Source: an uncultured Steroidobacter sp. (GTDB lineage: Bacteria; Pseudomonadota; Gammaproteobacteria; Steroidobacterales; Steroidobacteraceae). Taken from it: a stretch of 64,000 nt of DNA. The translations under genes and the position numbers were made by a program. The stretch spans positions 1 to 64,000 of the forward strand of contig CALLKK010000002.1 of the NCBI GenBank assembly GCA_938008435.1, in the 5' to 3' direction. Every line of letters starts with the position of its first letter. Position 1 is the first letter of the stretch. This document shows, one piece after another, positions 53,681 through 62,590 of this stretch. Under the pieces are notes generated by a model. It was not told the DNA's origin, did not search any database, and saw only the letters and a list, made by a program, of their open reading frames with translations.

Positions 53681-54586
53681 ATGACCAGCCCCCTCGTTAG
53701 CGTCGTCATTGCGACTTACAACTCCGGGCACTATCTTTCTCAGGCCATCGAGTCGGTACTCCAACAGACCGTTAATGACCTTGAGGTCATCGTGATCGAC
53801 GATGGATCGACGGACGGTACCCGGAACCTGGTTGCGAGCATCGACGACCCTCGACTGCGTTACGTCTGGCAGGCCAATGCCGGCCAGACGGTCGCCAAGA
53901 ATCATGGCGCTCGTCTTGCGCGCGGTGAGTTTGTTGCGTTCTGCGACGGCGACGATTTCTGGTACGAGAACAAGCTCGAGCTTCAGCTACCCTTGTTCTC
54001 GAAATCTCCTTCCGTAGCGGTGGTCTATAGCCCCGCGGATACGATCGACGAACACGGTCACCCTCTAGGCGACACGTTGTTCACGCCACATCGCGGCACA
54101 GTCACCCATGCGCTTTTCATGAGAAACTTCGTTCCATTCGGGACCGCTGTTGTTCGCCGACGCTGCCTCGAGGAAGTCGGAGGCTTCGACGAATCACTGC
54201 GAATGGGCATCGACTGGGATCTCTGGCTCAGAATCAGCGTACGGCACCAGTTCGACTACGTGGAGCAGTCCACTTATGCGTACCGCATTTGGCAGGGACA
54301 GATGTCCAAGAATTGGCGCGGTCGCTATTCGTCTGCCTTCCGGATCATGAACAAGTTCGTGGACGAGCATCCAAACGCCATCCCTTCGCGCCTTCGGCGC
54401 CATGCCTTTGCTGATACCTTCGCCAATCGCGCACGAGCCCGCCAGCAAGAGCAACGTTGGGCCGCTATAGGAGATGCAATGAGAGCTCTGGTACTGCACC
54501 CGACGCGCTCCTACATCTGGAAGACGTTAGGACGCGTCGTCGTGGACAGCGTGACTGCAAACTCTTCCGATTCTCGCACCAACTAG
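53681..54586 (+). CDS. Family 2 glycosyltransferase
   Basis: 301-residue GT2: PLVSVVIATYNSGHYLSQAIESVLQQT, EVIVIDDGSTDGT, NHGARLARGEFVAFCDGDDFW (DxD) and GGFDESLRMGIDWDLWLRI. The ATG at 53681 begins 4 residues before the catalytic domain; the frame is open further upstream inside the ligase gene, so this start is preferred. It shares strand with the ligase gene 79 bp upstream and probably acts in the same pathway. It is similar in layout to the GT2 at 37 kb. Confidence 0.88.
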   Translation: MTSPLVSVVIATYNSGHYLSQAIESVLQQTVNDLEVIVIDDGSTDGTRNLVASIDDPRLRYVWQANAGQTVAKNHGARLARGEFVAFCDGDDFWYENKLELQLPLFSKSPSVAVVYSPADTIDEHGHPLGDTLFTPHRGTVTHALFMRNFVPFGTAVVRRRCLEEVGGFDESLRMGIDWDLWLRISVRHQFDYVEQSTYAYRIWQGQMSKNWRGRYSSAFRIMNKFVDEHPNAIPSRLRRHAFADTFANRARARQQEQRWAAIGDAMRALVLHPTRSYIWKTLGRVVVDSVTANSSDSRTN

Positions 54587-54664
54587 CTCTAGCACTCCGC
54601 GACCTAGCACACACCAAACCTCTTCGGAGGACGAACGCTAGCGACTCGGGGAGCCTTTCAACGA

Positions 54665-55531
54665 CTAAGAGAATGTCCGCTTCGCATGCACGTCGTGCCA
54701 GATGGTAAGCTCTGACACGTGGTGTCCGGTTGCACCTCCGACGAATGCTGCCCAGTCTGCCCGAGCGTCTTCGGTGGCTTTCCATGCACCATCCGTCTCT
54801 TCGCCGAAAGGACCGGAGCTTCCTTCCGGGAACAGCCAGCCGTCTGAACCGAGCACGCCCGAAGTACGCACCTGCCCGCCAGAAGCCGATGAAGCTTTCG
54901 ACTTCAAGTTCGACAGAACAAAACCGACTCCAGGCAGTGCTTTTATCTTGCCCTTGATCTTCGTCTTGAGAGACGGAGGCGTCACGACCAGCTGTTTTTG
55001 TGTAGTTTGATCGATAATCTTGCACTGGCCATAGTTCAGTTTAGCGAGGCGAGTAAATACCTGATCCGCGAGCTCGTGCTGCCTTGGCAACTCAAGGGAA
55101 ATATAACTTGGTCCGATGTCCGGCCTAATGTCCTGCAGACAGAAGTGTTCTTCCCCGTGCAAGCTCATCTTAAGGTAGTAAGGCACGCCGTACTTGGCAA
55201 AGAAATCGCGCAACGGCCAACACTCTACATCGACAGGATGCGCCTTCCGCCCCAGCCGTGTCGCAACTTCGCGATCGAACGAATTCCAGAGTCGATGTCC
55301 TTCGCAGATCCAAAACTGCGCAACTTTCCGTTCGGGCGCTAGAGCGACGTTGACTAGCTCAAGCCTTCCGCTTGCCACTTCCTTCGCGAAACGCTGTTTG
55401 AGCTCTGGAATCAAAGACGGATCGGCTTCGATACCCACCACGCGATAGCCTTTCGCGAGATAGTAGGCCGTGTCGTCTCCATTGTTCACGCCAACGTCGT
55501 AAATGAGATCCGAACGCACCTGCTCGTCCAC
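54665..55531 (-). CDS. FkbM-like methyltransferase-fold protein with altered core motif
   Basis: 288-residue protein. The N-terminal part looks like FkbM-family SAM methyltransferases: LIYDVGVNNGDDTAYYLAKGYRVVGIEADP contains the SAM-binding glycine loop and the acidic end of the second strand. The family's usual KIDVEGxE segment reads YLKMSLHGEEHFCL, so the Asp is replaced. The C-terminal 90 residues (from about TTQKQLVV) contain a Gly/Ser-rich, acidic stretch not seen in standard FkbM proteins. GTG start. It follows the membrane GT2 gene by 45 bp on the same strand. It may methylate a sugar, or be a non-methylating relative. Confidence 0.72.
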   Translation of the reverse strand: MDEQVRSDLIYDVGVNNGDDTAYYLAKGYRVVGIEADPSLIPELKQRFAKEVASGRLELVNVALAPERKVAQFWICEGHRLWNSFDREVATRLGRKAHPVDVECWPLRDFFAKYGVPYYLKMSLHGEEHFCLQDIRPDIGPSYISLELPRQHELADQVFTRLAKLNYGQCKIIDQTTQKQLVVTPPSLKTKIKGKIKALPGVGFVLSNLKSKASSASGGQVRTSGVLGSDGWLFPEGSSGPFGEETDGAWKATEDARADWAAFVGGATGHHVSELTIWHDVHAKRTFS

Positions 55532-55576
55532 TCTTACCTCCCACCAACGCCCACGAACATCGTTACCACTGATCCA

Positions 55577-56746
55577 TCAGCCAACCCGAGGCTGCCATAG
55601 CACCTGCTTCTCGCCGCGAACGAAGCGCAAGAATGCAACGGCGGACGCGACATTCAGCAGCGCGAAGTAGTAACAGTAGCGACTGAGCGCAAATCTGCCT
55701 GCACGATTGACCCCCGAAAGCTCAAGCACGCACAGCGCCGCGAAAATAAGCTGCGATACCACCCCGGCGACGTAGATCGTCCCACGGGCCACAAGCCACC
55801 AGTTCAAGACGACCGCCAGCAAAAGCGGCATGAAGCTCAAGTACCGAAGCAGCTTGTGGGACCAGAGCTGCCATGCGAACAGCGGGTGCCTGAGAGGATT
55901 CAGAAGGCTCTTGTTGTCTCGTAACGCCCACAACGCACGCAGCGCAACGCGTACGCGCATCCGAAACTCGGATGACTGGGTAGTGAGCGTCTCCTCGGTC
56001 AGGAGTGCTTCCGGCTCATAGACCACGCGGTAACCACGAGCAACCACCCGCAACGGAAGCACAAAATCCGGCAATTGGTCGGCTCTCATCGGCTCGTAAA
56101 GCGACCGTCGGACAGCGTCGACACCGCCATCCACACCCACAATCGACCCCAGCTTAGTCTCCGCCGAGCGAAGAGCATTCTCGTACCGCATGAATGCGCT
56201 GCAGCCATCGCCGACGAGGGACCCGTCGGGATTGACATACACCATCTTGCCGGTCACGTACCCCACGCTCGAGTCTGCGAAGTTCTTGACCAACTGGCGC
56301 ACGGTATCGGGCTTGTAGATCGAGTTTGCGTCCGCAAAGACGATGATGTCGCCCGAAGCTAACGGAACAGCCAGATTCAACGCGCTTGTTTTGCCTTGCC
56401 TTGGCACCTGACGCAGCAGCCTTACACGAGGATCGCTGCGCGCGATTCGCTCCACGATCTCGTCCGTACCGTCGGACGACTCGTCTGAAACGACGATCAT
56501 CTCGAGCTGATCGGACGGATAATCCTGTGCTAGCTTGTTGAGAACGGATGCTTCGATGTGTGCCGCCTCATTATAAGCGGCGGTGATGATGGTGACCTTC
56601 GGCACGAAGTTCTCGTCGTGCCGCACGGGACGCGCACAAAGACTGCCCGCAAGCCGCACTACGAGAGGGTAGACGACGTACGGATAGGCACCGACAAATA
56701 AAAGAATAAAGAAAGCCGCCTCTAGCATGGCACGAGATAGTGCCAC
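55577..56746 (-). CDS. Membrane-bound family 2 glycosyltransferase (EPS)
   Basis: 389-residue GT2 of the processive or EPS type. An N-terminal membrane helix (about 8-30) precedes the catalytic domain: VTIITAAYNEAAHIEASVLNKL, EMIVVSDESSDGTDEIV, RQGKTSALNLAVPLASGDIIVFADANSIY (DAN metal site) and TGKMVYVNPDGS. C-terminal helices occur at about 300-375 with LPLRVVARGYRVVYEPEAL between. The GTG at 56746 overlaps the deacetylase stop (TAGTG). Likely a component of the EPS backbone machinery. Confidence 0.87.
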   Translation of the reverse strand: MALSRAMLEAAFFILLFVGAYPYVVYPLVVRLAGSLCARPVRHDENFVPKVTIITAAYNEAAHIEASVLNKLAQDYPSDQLEMIVVSDESSDGTDEIVERIARSDPRVRLLRQVPRQGKTSALNLAVPLASGDIIVFADANSIYKPDTVRQLVKNFADSSVGYVTGKMVYVNPDGSLVGDGCSAFMRYENALRSAETKLGSIVGVDGGVDAVRRSLYEPMRADQLPDFVLPLRVVARGYRVVYEPEALLTEETLTTQSSEFRMRVRVALRALWALRDNKSLLNPLRHPLFAWQLWSHKLLRYLSFMPLLLAVVLNWWLVARGTIYVAGVVSQLIFAALCVLELSGVNRAGRFALSRYCYYFALLNVASAVAFLRFVRGEKQVLWQPRVG

Positions 56747-57609
56747 TAGGCAGAAAGCAAACCTGTGTCACAGAGCACGTTTCGCACGGTCGTGAAACGG
56801 AACTCATCGATCAGGCGCTCTAGCCGACCATAAGTCTTGCTCAGGTTCGTGTAGTGCCGAAAACGCGAACGCCACTTCGCTTTGACCCGCGGTTGCTCGG
56901 GGTCTACTTCCCACGGATGCAAGTAGAAGACGAAGGACTGTCCCTCACTTGCGTTGATCCGCCTCAAACCTGCTCGCGTCAGCCAGTACGGCAATAGTCG
57001 AAAGTAACCACCGCCCGCCACAGGCACATGGACGCCAGCCAGCGGAGCCGTCGATGGTGGGAACTCGACAAGCTTTTTTCCGCTCGGTGTCTCGACGACA
57101 CCCGGGCGACGCGGCGCTCCGGGAATGCCATAGATATCGTGACGGACTGGGAAGATACTGGAATCGTATTCGAACCCCAGACTGTGAATGATGTCGAGCG
57201 CCCAAAGCGACTGTCGCGTAATCGACCAGCTGGCAGCCCTGTACCCCACTACCGGCGCACCGACAATGTCCTCCAGTAAGTGCTTCGAATCGCGCGTCTC
57301 TGCTTCAAATTCTTCCGGTGTTTGTCGGTAGATCAGCCGATGGCTCATCCCGTGACAGGCGACCTCATGTCCTGAGCTGTAAATCTCGCGAATCAGATCG
57401 GGACTGCGACGCGCCACCCAACCAAGGATGAAGAACGTTGCCTGAATACCCTTCCTTGCGAACAGCTCAAGCAACTTATGCGTGCTACTCTCGGCGCGAT
57501 ACTCCATCCGTGGCCAGTCTTCCTCACGAATAACGTCTGATAAGGCGGCGACATGGAAGTAATCCTCCACGTCGACGCTCATTGCATTGCGCAGCACCTG
57601 ACTCGTCAT
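56746..57609 (-). CDS. XrtA/PEP-CTERM-associated polysaccharide deacetylase (DUF3473 type)
   Basis: 287-residue NodB-fold deacetylase with the features of the exosortase A-associated group: start MSVDVEDYFHVAALSDVI (catalytic Asp cluster), ATFFILGWVARRSPDLI, CHGMSHRLIYRQTPEEF (metal His pair), VVGYRAASWSITRQSLWAL and a C-terminal FYLHPWEVDPEQPR typical of DUF3473. No signal peptide was seen. It is the second deacetylase in the window and differs from the one at 32.9 kb. The ATG at 57609 overlaps the outer-membrane protein stop by 4 bp. Confidence 0.9.
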   Translation of the reverse strand: MTSQVLRNAMSVDVEDYFHVAALSDVIREEDWPRMEYRAESSTHKLLELFARKGIQATFFILGWVARRSPDLIREIYSSGHEVACHGMSHRLIYRQTPEEFEAETRDSKHLLEDIVGAPVVGYRAASWSITRQSLWALDIIHSLGFEYDSSIFPVRHDIYGIPGAPRRPGVVETPSGKKLVEFPPSTAPLAGVHVPVAGGGYFRLLPYWLTRAGLRRINASEGQSFVFYLHPWEVDPEQPRVKAKWRSRFRHYTNLSKTYGRLERLIDEFRFTTVRNVLCDTGLLSA

Positions 57610-58967
57610 AGGCTCCGAGCCGGCCACCAGGATAGAGAGAGGGACACGCGGTTCTCGGTAAATTCGCTTGCCTTGAGCGTACTTTTTCGATCCATCCAAT
57701 CGTACTGCAAGCGCAGGTCCATCCTGCGCCCAACTTGCCAATCCAGGTAAGCGCCGGCCTCGATCTCGTCTGTATCCACGTCAACCTCGTCATACCGCTC
57801 CTGTTCATAGTTGGCAAACACCCTTAGCTCTAGTAGCGGTCTTAGCTGACGAGAAATGTAGATGGTCGCGGCGGCCACTGTTCGGTCCGTTGCATCACTT
57901 TCCTCATAATCTTCGTCGCTGTAATGCACACTGAGACCAAATCTTGTGCGACCACGAAAGAAATTGTATTCGACCGACGCAAAACGATTCTCGAACGGCT
58001 CGCTCGTCGTAAGCACAGATGATGTTTCCAGGGTGACGCCCCGTGTAACTTGCCCCATGCGAAACATCTCGGCCGAATTGGAGTATTGTGAACCAAGACT
58101 GATAAACACAGACGACGACTGCGATAACCGGCGATTGATCGAACCTCGCAACAATACACCGCCAGGTGACTCGTTTCCGATCTCGAGCATCGTATAGCCG
58201 GCGTCCAGATGCAGGACCGTTCTCGCACTCTCTGCCTGCAGCCGGATGAAGCTCTCGTAACGGTCGTAGTCAAAACCGTCGCTGCCCTCTTCGACGTCGA
58301 CGCGCGCGCCTGCCACATTGAGCGAAAGCGACGATCCTTTTGAACCGTCACGGACGAGACTTACCACCGCGTCGTACTGATTGCTGTCGAACAGACTCAT
58401 CTCGTAGTCGGACATGGTGTACCGAGCAGAAAGTGCCAGGTATGTGCGCCCGCCGCCTATTCTCAGATCGGGGCCTGTCGAAAACACGTTGATGTTCTCG
58501 CGCGTCTCCGGCGTCGCTGCAAAAAAGGGATCGCGCGCTACCTGACCGAAATTCTCTTCGACTGTCCATCGCAACCTATCTGGCACGAGGTGCCCAACCA
58601 AGCTGGCCGAGACACCACCTATCACACCGTCGTCGAAGGTATCGTCGATATAGTGTTCGTACGACACATTGCCGTCGATCGACACGTCCAACTTGGCGCT
58701 AGAGTGCTCATAGCCCAAGATGACGCCTGCTCTCGCAACCGAGCCACTCTCCTCGTCCTGCGGCGCACGAGCGACGTTATCTGACCAGGACCCCCCCGCA
58801 GTGATGGCGAAGCTCGCCCCCTTTTGCAGCTCTCGGGCCTCGCCGACCTCCGACACATCGCGCTCCTCGATCGATTGTTGCGCAATCGCCGGCAAACTAG
58901 CGATCACAGCACCGACGAGCGAAATAGCTTTGGCGCCGCGCTGAGCATTGCGAAATCCGGGCCGCAT
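57606..58967 (-). CDS. PEP-CTERM-associated outer-membrane beta-barrel protein
   Basis: 453-residue exported protein: signal peptide about 1-29 ending in PAIAQQ, then repeated amphipathic beta-strands ending in aromatic residues, as in GASFAITAGGSWSDNVA, YLALSARYTMSDYEMSLF, DRLRWTVEENF and RMDLRLQYDWMDRKS, typical of a barrel. It closely fits the TIGR03016-type outer-membrane protein found in exosortase/EPS loci, probably a secretin-like exit partner for the polysaccharide. GGGAGGAAG ribosome site before the ATG. It sits between the autokinase and deacetylase genes, all one strand. Confidence 0.82.
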   Translation of the reverse strand: MRPGFRNAQRGAKAISLVGAVIASLPAIAQQSIEERDVSEVGEARELQKGASFAITAGGSWSDNVARAPQDEESGSVARAGVILGYEHSSAKLDVSIDGNVSYEHYIDDTFDDGVIGGVSASLVGHLVPDRLRWTVEENFGQVARDPFFAATPETRENINVFSTGPDLRIGGGRTYLALSARYTMSDYEMSLFDSNQYDAVVSLVRDGSKGSSLSLNVAGARVDVEEGSDGFDYDRYESFIRLQAESARTVLHLDAGYTMLEIGNESPGGVLLRGSINRRLSQSSSVFISLGSQYSNSAEMFRMGQVTRGVTLETSSVLTTSEPFENRFASVEYNFFRGRTRFGLSVHYSDEDYEESDATDRTVAAATIYISRQLRPLLELRVFANYEQERYDEVDVDTDEIEAGAYLDWQVGRRMDLRLQYDWMDRKSTLKASEFTENRVSLSLSWWPARSL

Positions 58968-59017
58968 ACGCTTCCTCCCGCTTGTTGTTCGTGTACATCA
59001 AATCGCCGACGCCCAGA

Positions 59018-59911
59018 TCACGCAGAGCGATCGTCCCCGTAGCCGTAGCCGTAGTAATACCCTGGAGTGCTCGAGACAGCTGCCCGATTGAGCACGAGCC
59101 CAATCGGCCGGTCGTTGCCGAGAGCATCGATCGCATCGAGCACAGCTCGCTGGGGTGTTAGGCCGGCCCCAACAACAAGAACGATTTGTCCCCCAACGTG
59201 GGCAAGTGCCCGCGCTTCACTCGTCAGCAACACTGGCGGCGAATCGATGACCACGATTTGCCTCGCATCACCTGCCTCTAGTTCTTGCATGAGAAGCCCC
59301 ATGCGCCGACTTGCCAGGAGCTCGGAGGCGGTTTCGGTCATCTTGCCAGCCGGCAAGATACTCAGGTTAGGAACGTCCGTCTGCAACAAAGTCGACGCCA
59401 ACGGGACATGCTCGTCTCTCAACAGGTCCATCAGACCGGGTCCCTTCTCGACACCGAAGATCCGGCTGATATGTGGCTTGAGAACGTCCGCATCCACAAG
59501 CAACACAGAGAAGTCTTTCTCTAGCGCCATGCTGAGGGCGAGGTTGATCGATGTAAACGTCTTGCCCTCTCCAGGCATAGCGCTCGTCACCATAATGAAC
59601 TGTCCGCGCTCGACTCGATCACCACCTCGACCTGTGATGGCCGCAATCAGCTGACGTTTTATGTGTCTGTATTGATCGGCGAGCACGCGTTGCTGGTGCT
59701 CGGGCGGAATGAGCCCTTCGCTGCGCAATGCGTTACGATCGACTTGTACGATCTTGTCGGTCCTATGCGCAATACGTCGCTCCGTAAGCCCGCTCGATAC
59801 GCCATCAGCGTCGACAACGACTCCGACAACGCCTGCACTAGATCGCTGCTCTGCGCTCACGCTCGAGCGTGCAGCCTGCATCTTCTTGATCGCTTGTTCG
59901 ACGAGGCTCAT
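59018..59911 (-). CDS. EPS tyrosine autokinase (XrtA-associated, CpsD/Wzc-kinase type)
   Basis: 297-residue cytoplasmic BY-kinase. The start MSLVEQAIKKMQAAR is typical of the exosortase-system kinases. Walker A in SAMPGEGKTFTSINLA, Walker A' in VLLVDADVLKPHI and Walker B in VVIDSPPVLL are present. The C-terminus has a tyrosine cluster, YYYGYGYG, the usual autophosphorylation site. It works with the Wzc-like chain-length protein encoded immediately upstream (3 bp apart) to control polymer length and export. Confidence 0.92.
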   Translation of the reverse strand: MSLVEQAIKKMQAARSSVSAEQRSSAGVVGVVVDADGVSSGLTERRIAHRTDKIVQVDRNALRSEGLIPPEHQQRVLADQYRHIKRQLIAAITGRGGDRVERGQFIMVTSAMPGEGKTFTSINLALSMALEKDFSVLLVDADVLKPHISRIFGVEKGPGLMDLLRDEHVPLASTLLQTDVPNLSILPAGKMTETASELLASRRMGLLMQELEAGDARQIVVIDSPPVLLTSEARALAHVGGQIVLVVGAGLTPQRAVLDAIDALGNDRPIGLVLNRAAVSSTPGYYYGYGYGDDRSA

Positions 59912-59914
59912 AGA

Positions 59915-61516
59915 TCAACCTGATGCGACTGGATGCAGCAGACGGACCGCCGCGCTGTGGAACAACATTACCGTCGCGAACGCGATAAACAGCATTGCTG
60001 CCGCGCCACTGAAGGCAATTCTCTGAATTCGGGTAGCGGCGCGGTGCTTCTCGACCCAGGTCATGCTCACCACACCGAGCACGGGCAACCCCGTGATCTC
60101 GTTCAACGTCCGCGTGTTGGTGAATACCGGCCGGAATTGATGCAGCAGATAAGCCAACCCCCCGCCAGCACCAAGCCCCCCAGCAAGCACCATTGCCAAA
60201 AGCAGCAATCGATTCGGTGCAACTGGGTAAAACGGTGCTGCAGGCGGATCGACGATATCGAACTTCACCACACCCGTCTCAGCCGCGTCGTCGGTCAAAC
60301 GTGCCTTTTCGAGACGCTCCACGAGCGCGTTGTACTGTGCTCTCGTGACGTCGTAATCCCGGTTGAGGCGAGCAAACTCTGCTTCGACCTCTGGAGCAGT
60401 GTTCACCAGCGCGCGCAGCTCAGCGATCTTCCGGCGCCGATCCGCCAGCTCGCCACGGAGCGTTGCGATTTCGACTTCAGCCTGATTGAACGCAAGCTGG
60501 ATGCTTTGATATACCGGGCTAGCTGCGGCACCGGCCGCAGCAATAGCTGCAGGATCGCCTCTCCGAAGGGCATCGAGCTCCGCTTCCCGCTTCTGCTTTA
60601 GTTGTTCCAAGGTTTCCTTCAGCGCGACCACGTCAGGATGCTTTTCCGTGTACCGGAGCAGCAGCTCATCCAGCCGCGACTGAGTTTCCTGAATACGCGA
60701 CATCGTGTCGTTGGCAGGAGTGCCCGACCGCTGCACCCCTACTCCACCCGGCGTTGTAGTCACGGATGCTAGATAGGGGATCTCGCTCTTGAGCTGTCGC
60801 TCCAGCTCGTCCCTGCGGCGTATCGCGTTAGAGAGCTGCGATTCGACCTTCTGAGCTGCATCTATCTCACTCTGAAGCCGCGCGAAGTAATCGCCTTGCT
60901 CACCCGGCATCAGGCCTACGTTCTTGCGTTTGAAGTCGGCAAGACGCGCTTCGGCCTGTGCAAGCCTCTGCTCGTACTCCGCGATCTGTTCTCGAAGAAA
61001 GCGCTGAGCGCTTTCCGATCCTTCCTTCTTTCCCCCCAAGGTGTCCGAGACGAAAGCCTTCAAGAGCGTCTCAACAACTTCGATGCTACGGTCGCGCTGC
61101 GTGTCTTGGTAGCTGATCACGTAGAGCCCACCACCCTCATCCAAATCGCCCCCTTCGATCTTGATCCGCGATCGAAGATCATCGATGAACGCCGCACGCT
61201 GCTGCAGAGTCATGTCCGGCTTAAAAAGGTTTGTAGCTTGCGCAACACGCTCCAGGTGGGGCCTACCAAGCAAGGCCTGCTGCACCATCAACAGTTGCGA
61301 GTCCACGTCAGACTCGAGCGCAATCCCTTGCAGGATTGGGCGCAGCGCCGTACGCGTATCGACGTAGACCTTAGCGCTCGCCTCGTACATGTCCGGCAGG
61401 CTCAGCACAATCAACCACCCGCCGAGACAAACGACCCACGCCACGATGAGCGCAGGCCAGCGAAAACGCCAAGCGCCGCGGACGTGATCAAGAACTTGTT
61501 CGACAGCAGGATTCAT
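59915..61516 (-). CDS. Wzc-like polysaccharide chain-length determinant (XrtA-associated)
   Basis: 533-residue inner-membrane protein. TM1 at about 18-38, a long periplasmic region with coiled coils (about 150-270, for example EQIAEYEQRLAQAEARLADFKRKN, and 345-400), then a Pro-rich PAAPFYPVAPNR before TM2 (about 440-460) and a third hydrophobic segment near 500-520. N-terminal Wzz domain: ASAKVYVDTRTALRPILQGIAL. The kinase domain is separate (next gene), as in Gram-positive-like split systems and XrtA loci. It should span the periplasm with the Wza-like exporter upstream. Confidence 0.92.
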   Translation of the reverse strand: MNPAVEQVLDHVRGAWRFRWPALIVAWVVCLGGWLIVLSLPDMYEASAKVYVDTRTALRPILQGIALESDVDSQLLMVQQALLGRPHLERVAQATNLFKPDMTLQQRAAFIDDLRSRIKIEGGDLDEGGGLYVISYQDTQRDRSIEVVETLLKAFVSDTLGGKKEGSESAQRFLREQIAEYEQRLAQAEARLADFKRKNVGLMPGEQGDYFARLQSEIDAAQKVESQLSNAIRRRDELERQLKSEIPYLASVTTTPGGVGVQRSGTPANDTMSRIQETQSRLDELLLRYTEKHPDVVALKETLEQLKQKREAELDALRRGDPAAIAAAGAAASPVYQSIQLAFNQAEVEIATLRGELADRRRKIAELRALVNTAPEVEAEFARLNRDYDVTRAQYNALVERLEKARLTDDAAETGVVKFDIVDPPAAPFYPVAPNRLLLLAMVLAGGLGAGGGLAYLLHQFRPVFTNTRTLNEITGLPVLGVVSMTWVEKHRAATRIQRIAFSGAAAMLFIAFATVMLFHSAAVRLLHPVASG

Positions 61517-61525
61517 CGAAGTCCC

Positions 61526-62194
61526 TTAGAAGATGGATTGCGGCACGACAAGCACGTCGCCGGGCTTCAGCTCCAGGTTGTGACGCATGTCACCCTTGTT
61601 CACCAGGTTGTCGACCTTGACCTTGATCTCGCGCTGCTTGCCGCCTTCGTTGCGCACGACCTTGGCGCGATTGCCCGCCGCATACGGACCAAGCCCCCCC
61701 ACGGCCAGAATCGCATCGAGCACCGTCATGCCTTGACGGTACGGAATTGCCTGCGGTTGTTTCACCTGGCCGATAACTCGCACTTGACTGAAGGCGCTCA
61801 CCGGCTGCGTCACGATCACGCTCACCTGCGGCGAGCGTACGTACTCTGACAGCACCGTCTCGATGTCACGGGCGAGCTGCGACGGTGTCTTGCCCACGGC
61901 CACCATGTCCTCGACCAAGGCCGTTGAGATCTTTCCGTCGGGGCGAACGGGAACGGTGTTCGTGAGCTCCGGGTTGCGCCACACAAAAACCTGAATCGTG
62001 TCTCCAGGTCCGATGACGTAGTCGTCGCCCACCTTGCTTTCTGCCGGCTGACGCCCGGGCGGGTTGGCGCCACTTCCAGGTTCCGGCACTGCGGCTCCTT
62101 GCGCCATTGCCACGGTAGAGAGCATGGCGCAAGCCATGATCATGCCAACGACGGAGACCGTGATCTCGCGAACCCAGTTAACAACGTTTGACAT
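61526..62194 (-). CDS. Wza-like polysaccharide export protein
   Basis: 222-residue exported protein. Signal peptide residues about 1-33, with an AMA|QG cleavage site; no clear lipobox, unlike Wza. The Poly_export domain has YVIGPGDTIQVFVWRNPELTNTVPVRPDGKIS, followed by an SLBB domain (VSAFSQVRVIGQVKQPQAIPYRQGMTVLDAILAVGGL). The short form matches exosortase-associated export proteins. The ATG at 62194 is chosen because the signal peptide follows; the frame is open up to 62332. It is the first gene of the EPS operon, 9 bp before the chain-length gene. Confidence 0.9.
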   Translation of the reverse strand: MSNVVNWVREITVSVVGMIMACAMLSTVAMAQGAAVPEPGSGANPPGRQPAESKVGDDYVIGPGDTIQVFVWRNPELTNTVPVRPDGKISTALVEDMVAVGKTPSQLARDIETVLSEYVRSPQVSVIVTQPVSAFSQVRVIGQVKQPQAIPYRQGMTVLDAILAVGGLGPYAAGNRAKVVRNEGGKQREIKVKVDNLVNKGDMRHNLELKPGDVLVVPQSIF

Positions 62195-62590
62195 GGCGGA
62201 TCGACCGTACTTATGGGAGGGTACTGATGCAGCTGAGCGGCGTGAGCTCATTCGTGCAAGGTTAGCAGATAGCGAACGACGGAATTGCGATGGCGTGCAA
62301 ACTCTGAACAAGGCATCCGTGCTTACACCCACCGCCCGCGGGACACATATTCGACTCTGTCACAGACCCAGCGGTGGGCAATCCTGGCCACAGAGCGCTT
62401 GCCTTGCCCTCGAGCGTTGGCCCAAAGGCTTGTCAAGCGTACAGGAGCCCCTGCACGCCCCATATCTTACAGCGCCCCGGCAGCCCCCTTACGCCCGGAC
62501 GGTGCTGGTTGGTTCCCACCGCCCCCCAAATGACTCCGGCCAGGCCCGGCCGGCTTCCCTTCGGTTGATGTGGCAGGTGGCCACGCCCGG
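62195..62590. other. Intergenic region upstream of the EPS operon
   Basis: About 396 bp between prsR and the export gene, both minus strand. As PrsR-type regulators act with sigma-54, a -24/-12 promoter was sought here; nothing with the GG-N10-GC spacing was found. Short GC-rich inverted repeats occur near 62539-62584, just past the prsR stop, without a T-run. No gene is seen. Confidence 0.4.

Noticed and set aside
62255..62310. Minus-strand TTGCACG segments upstream of the EPS operon, resembling a -24 element
   Set aside because: The -24 GG is TG and the GC lies at the wrong distance; two defects are too many for a call.
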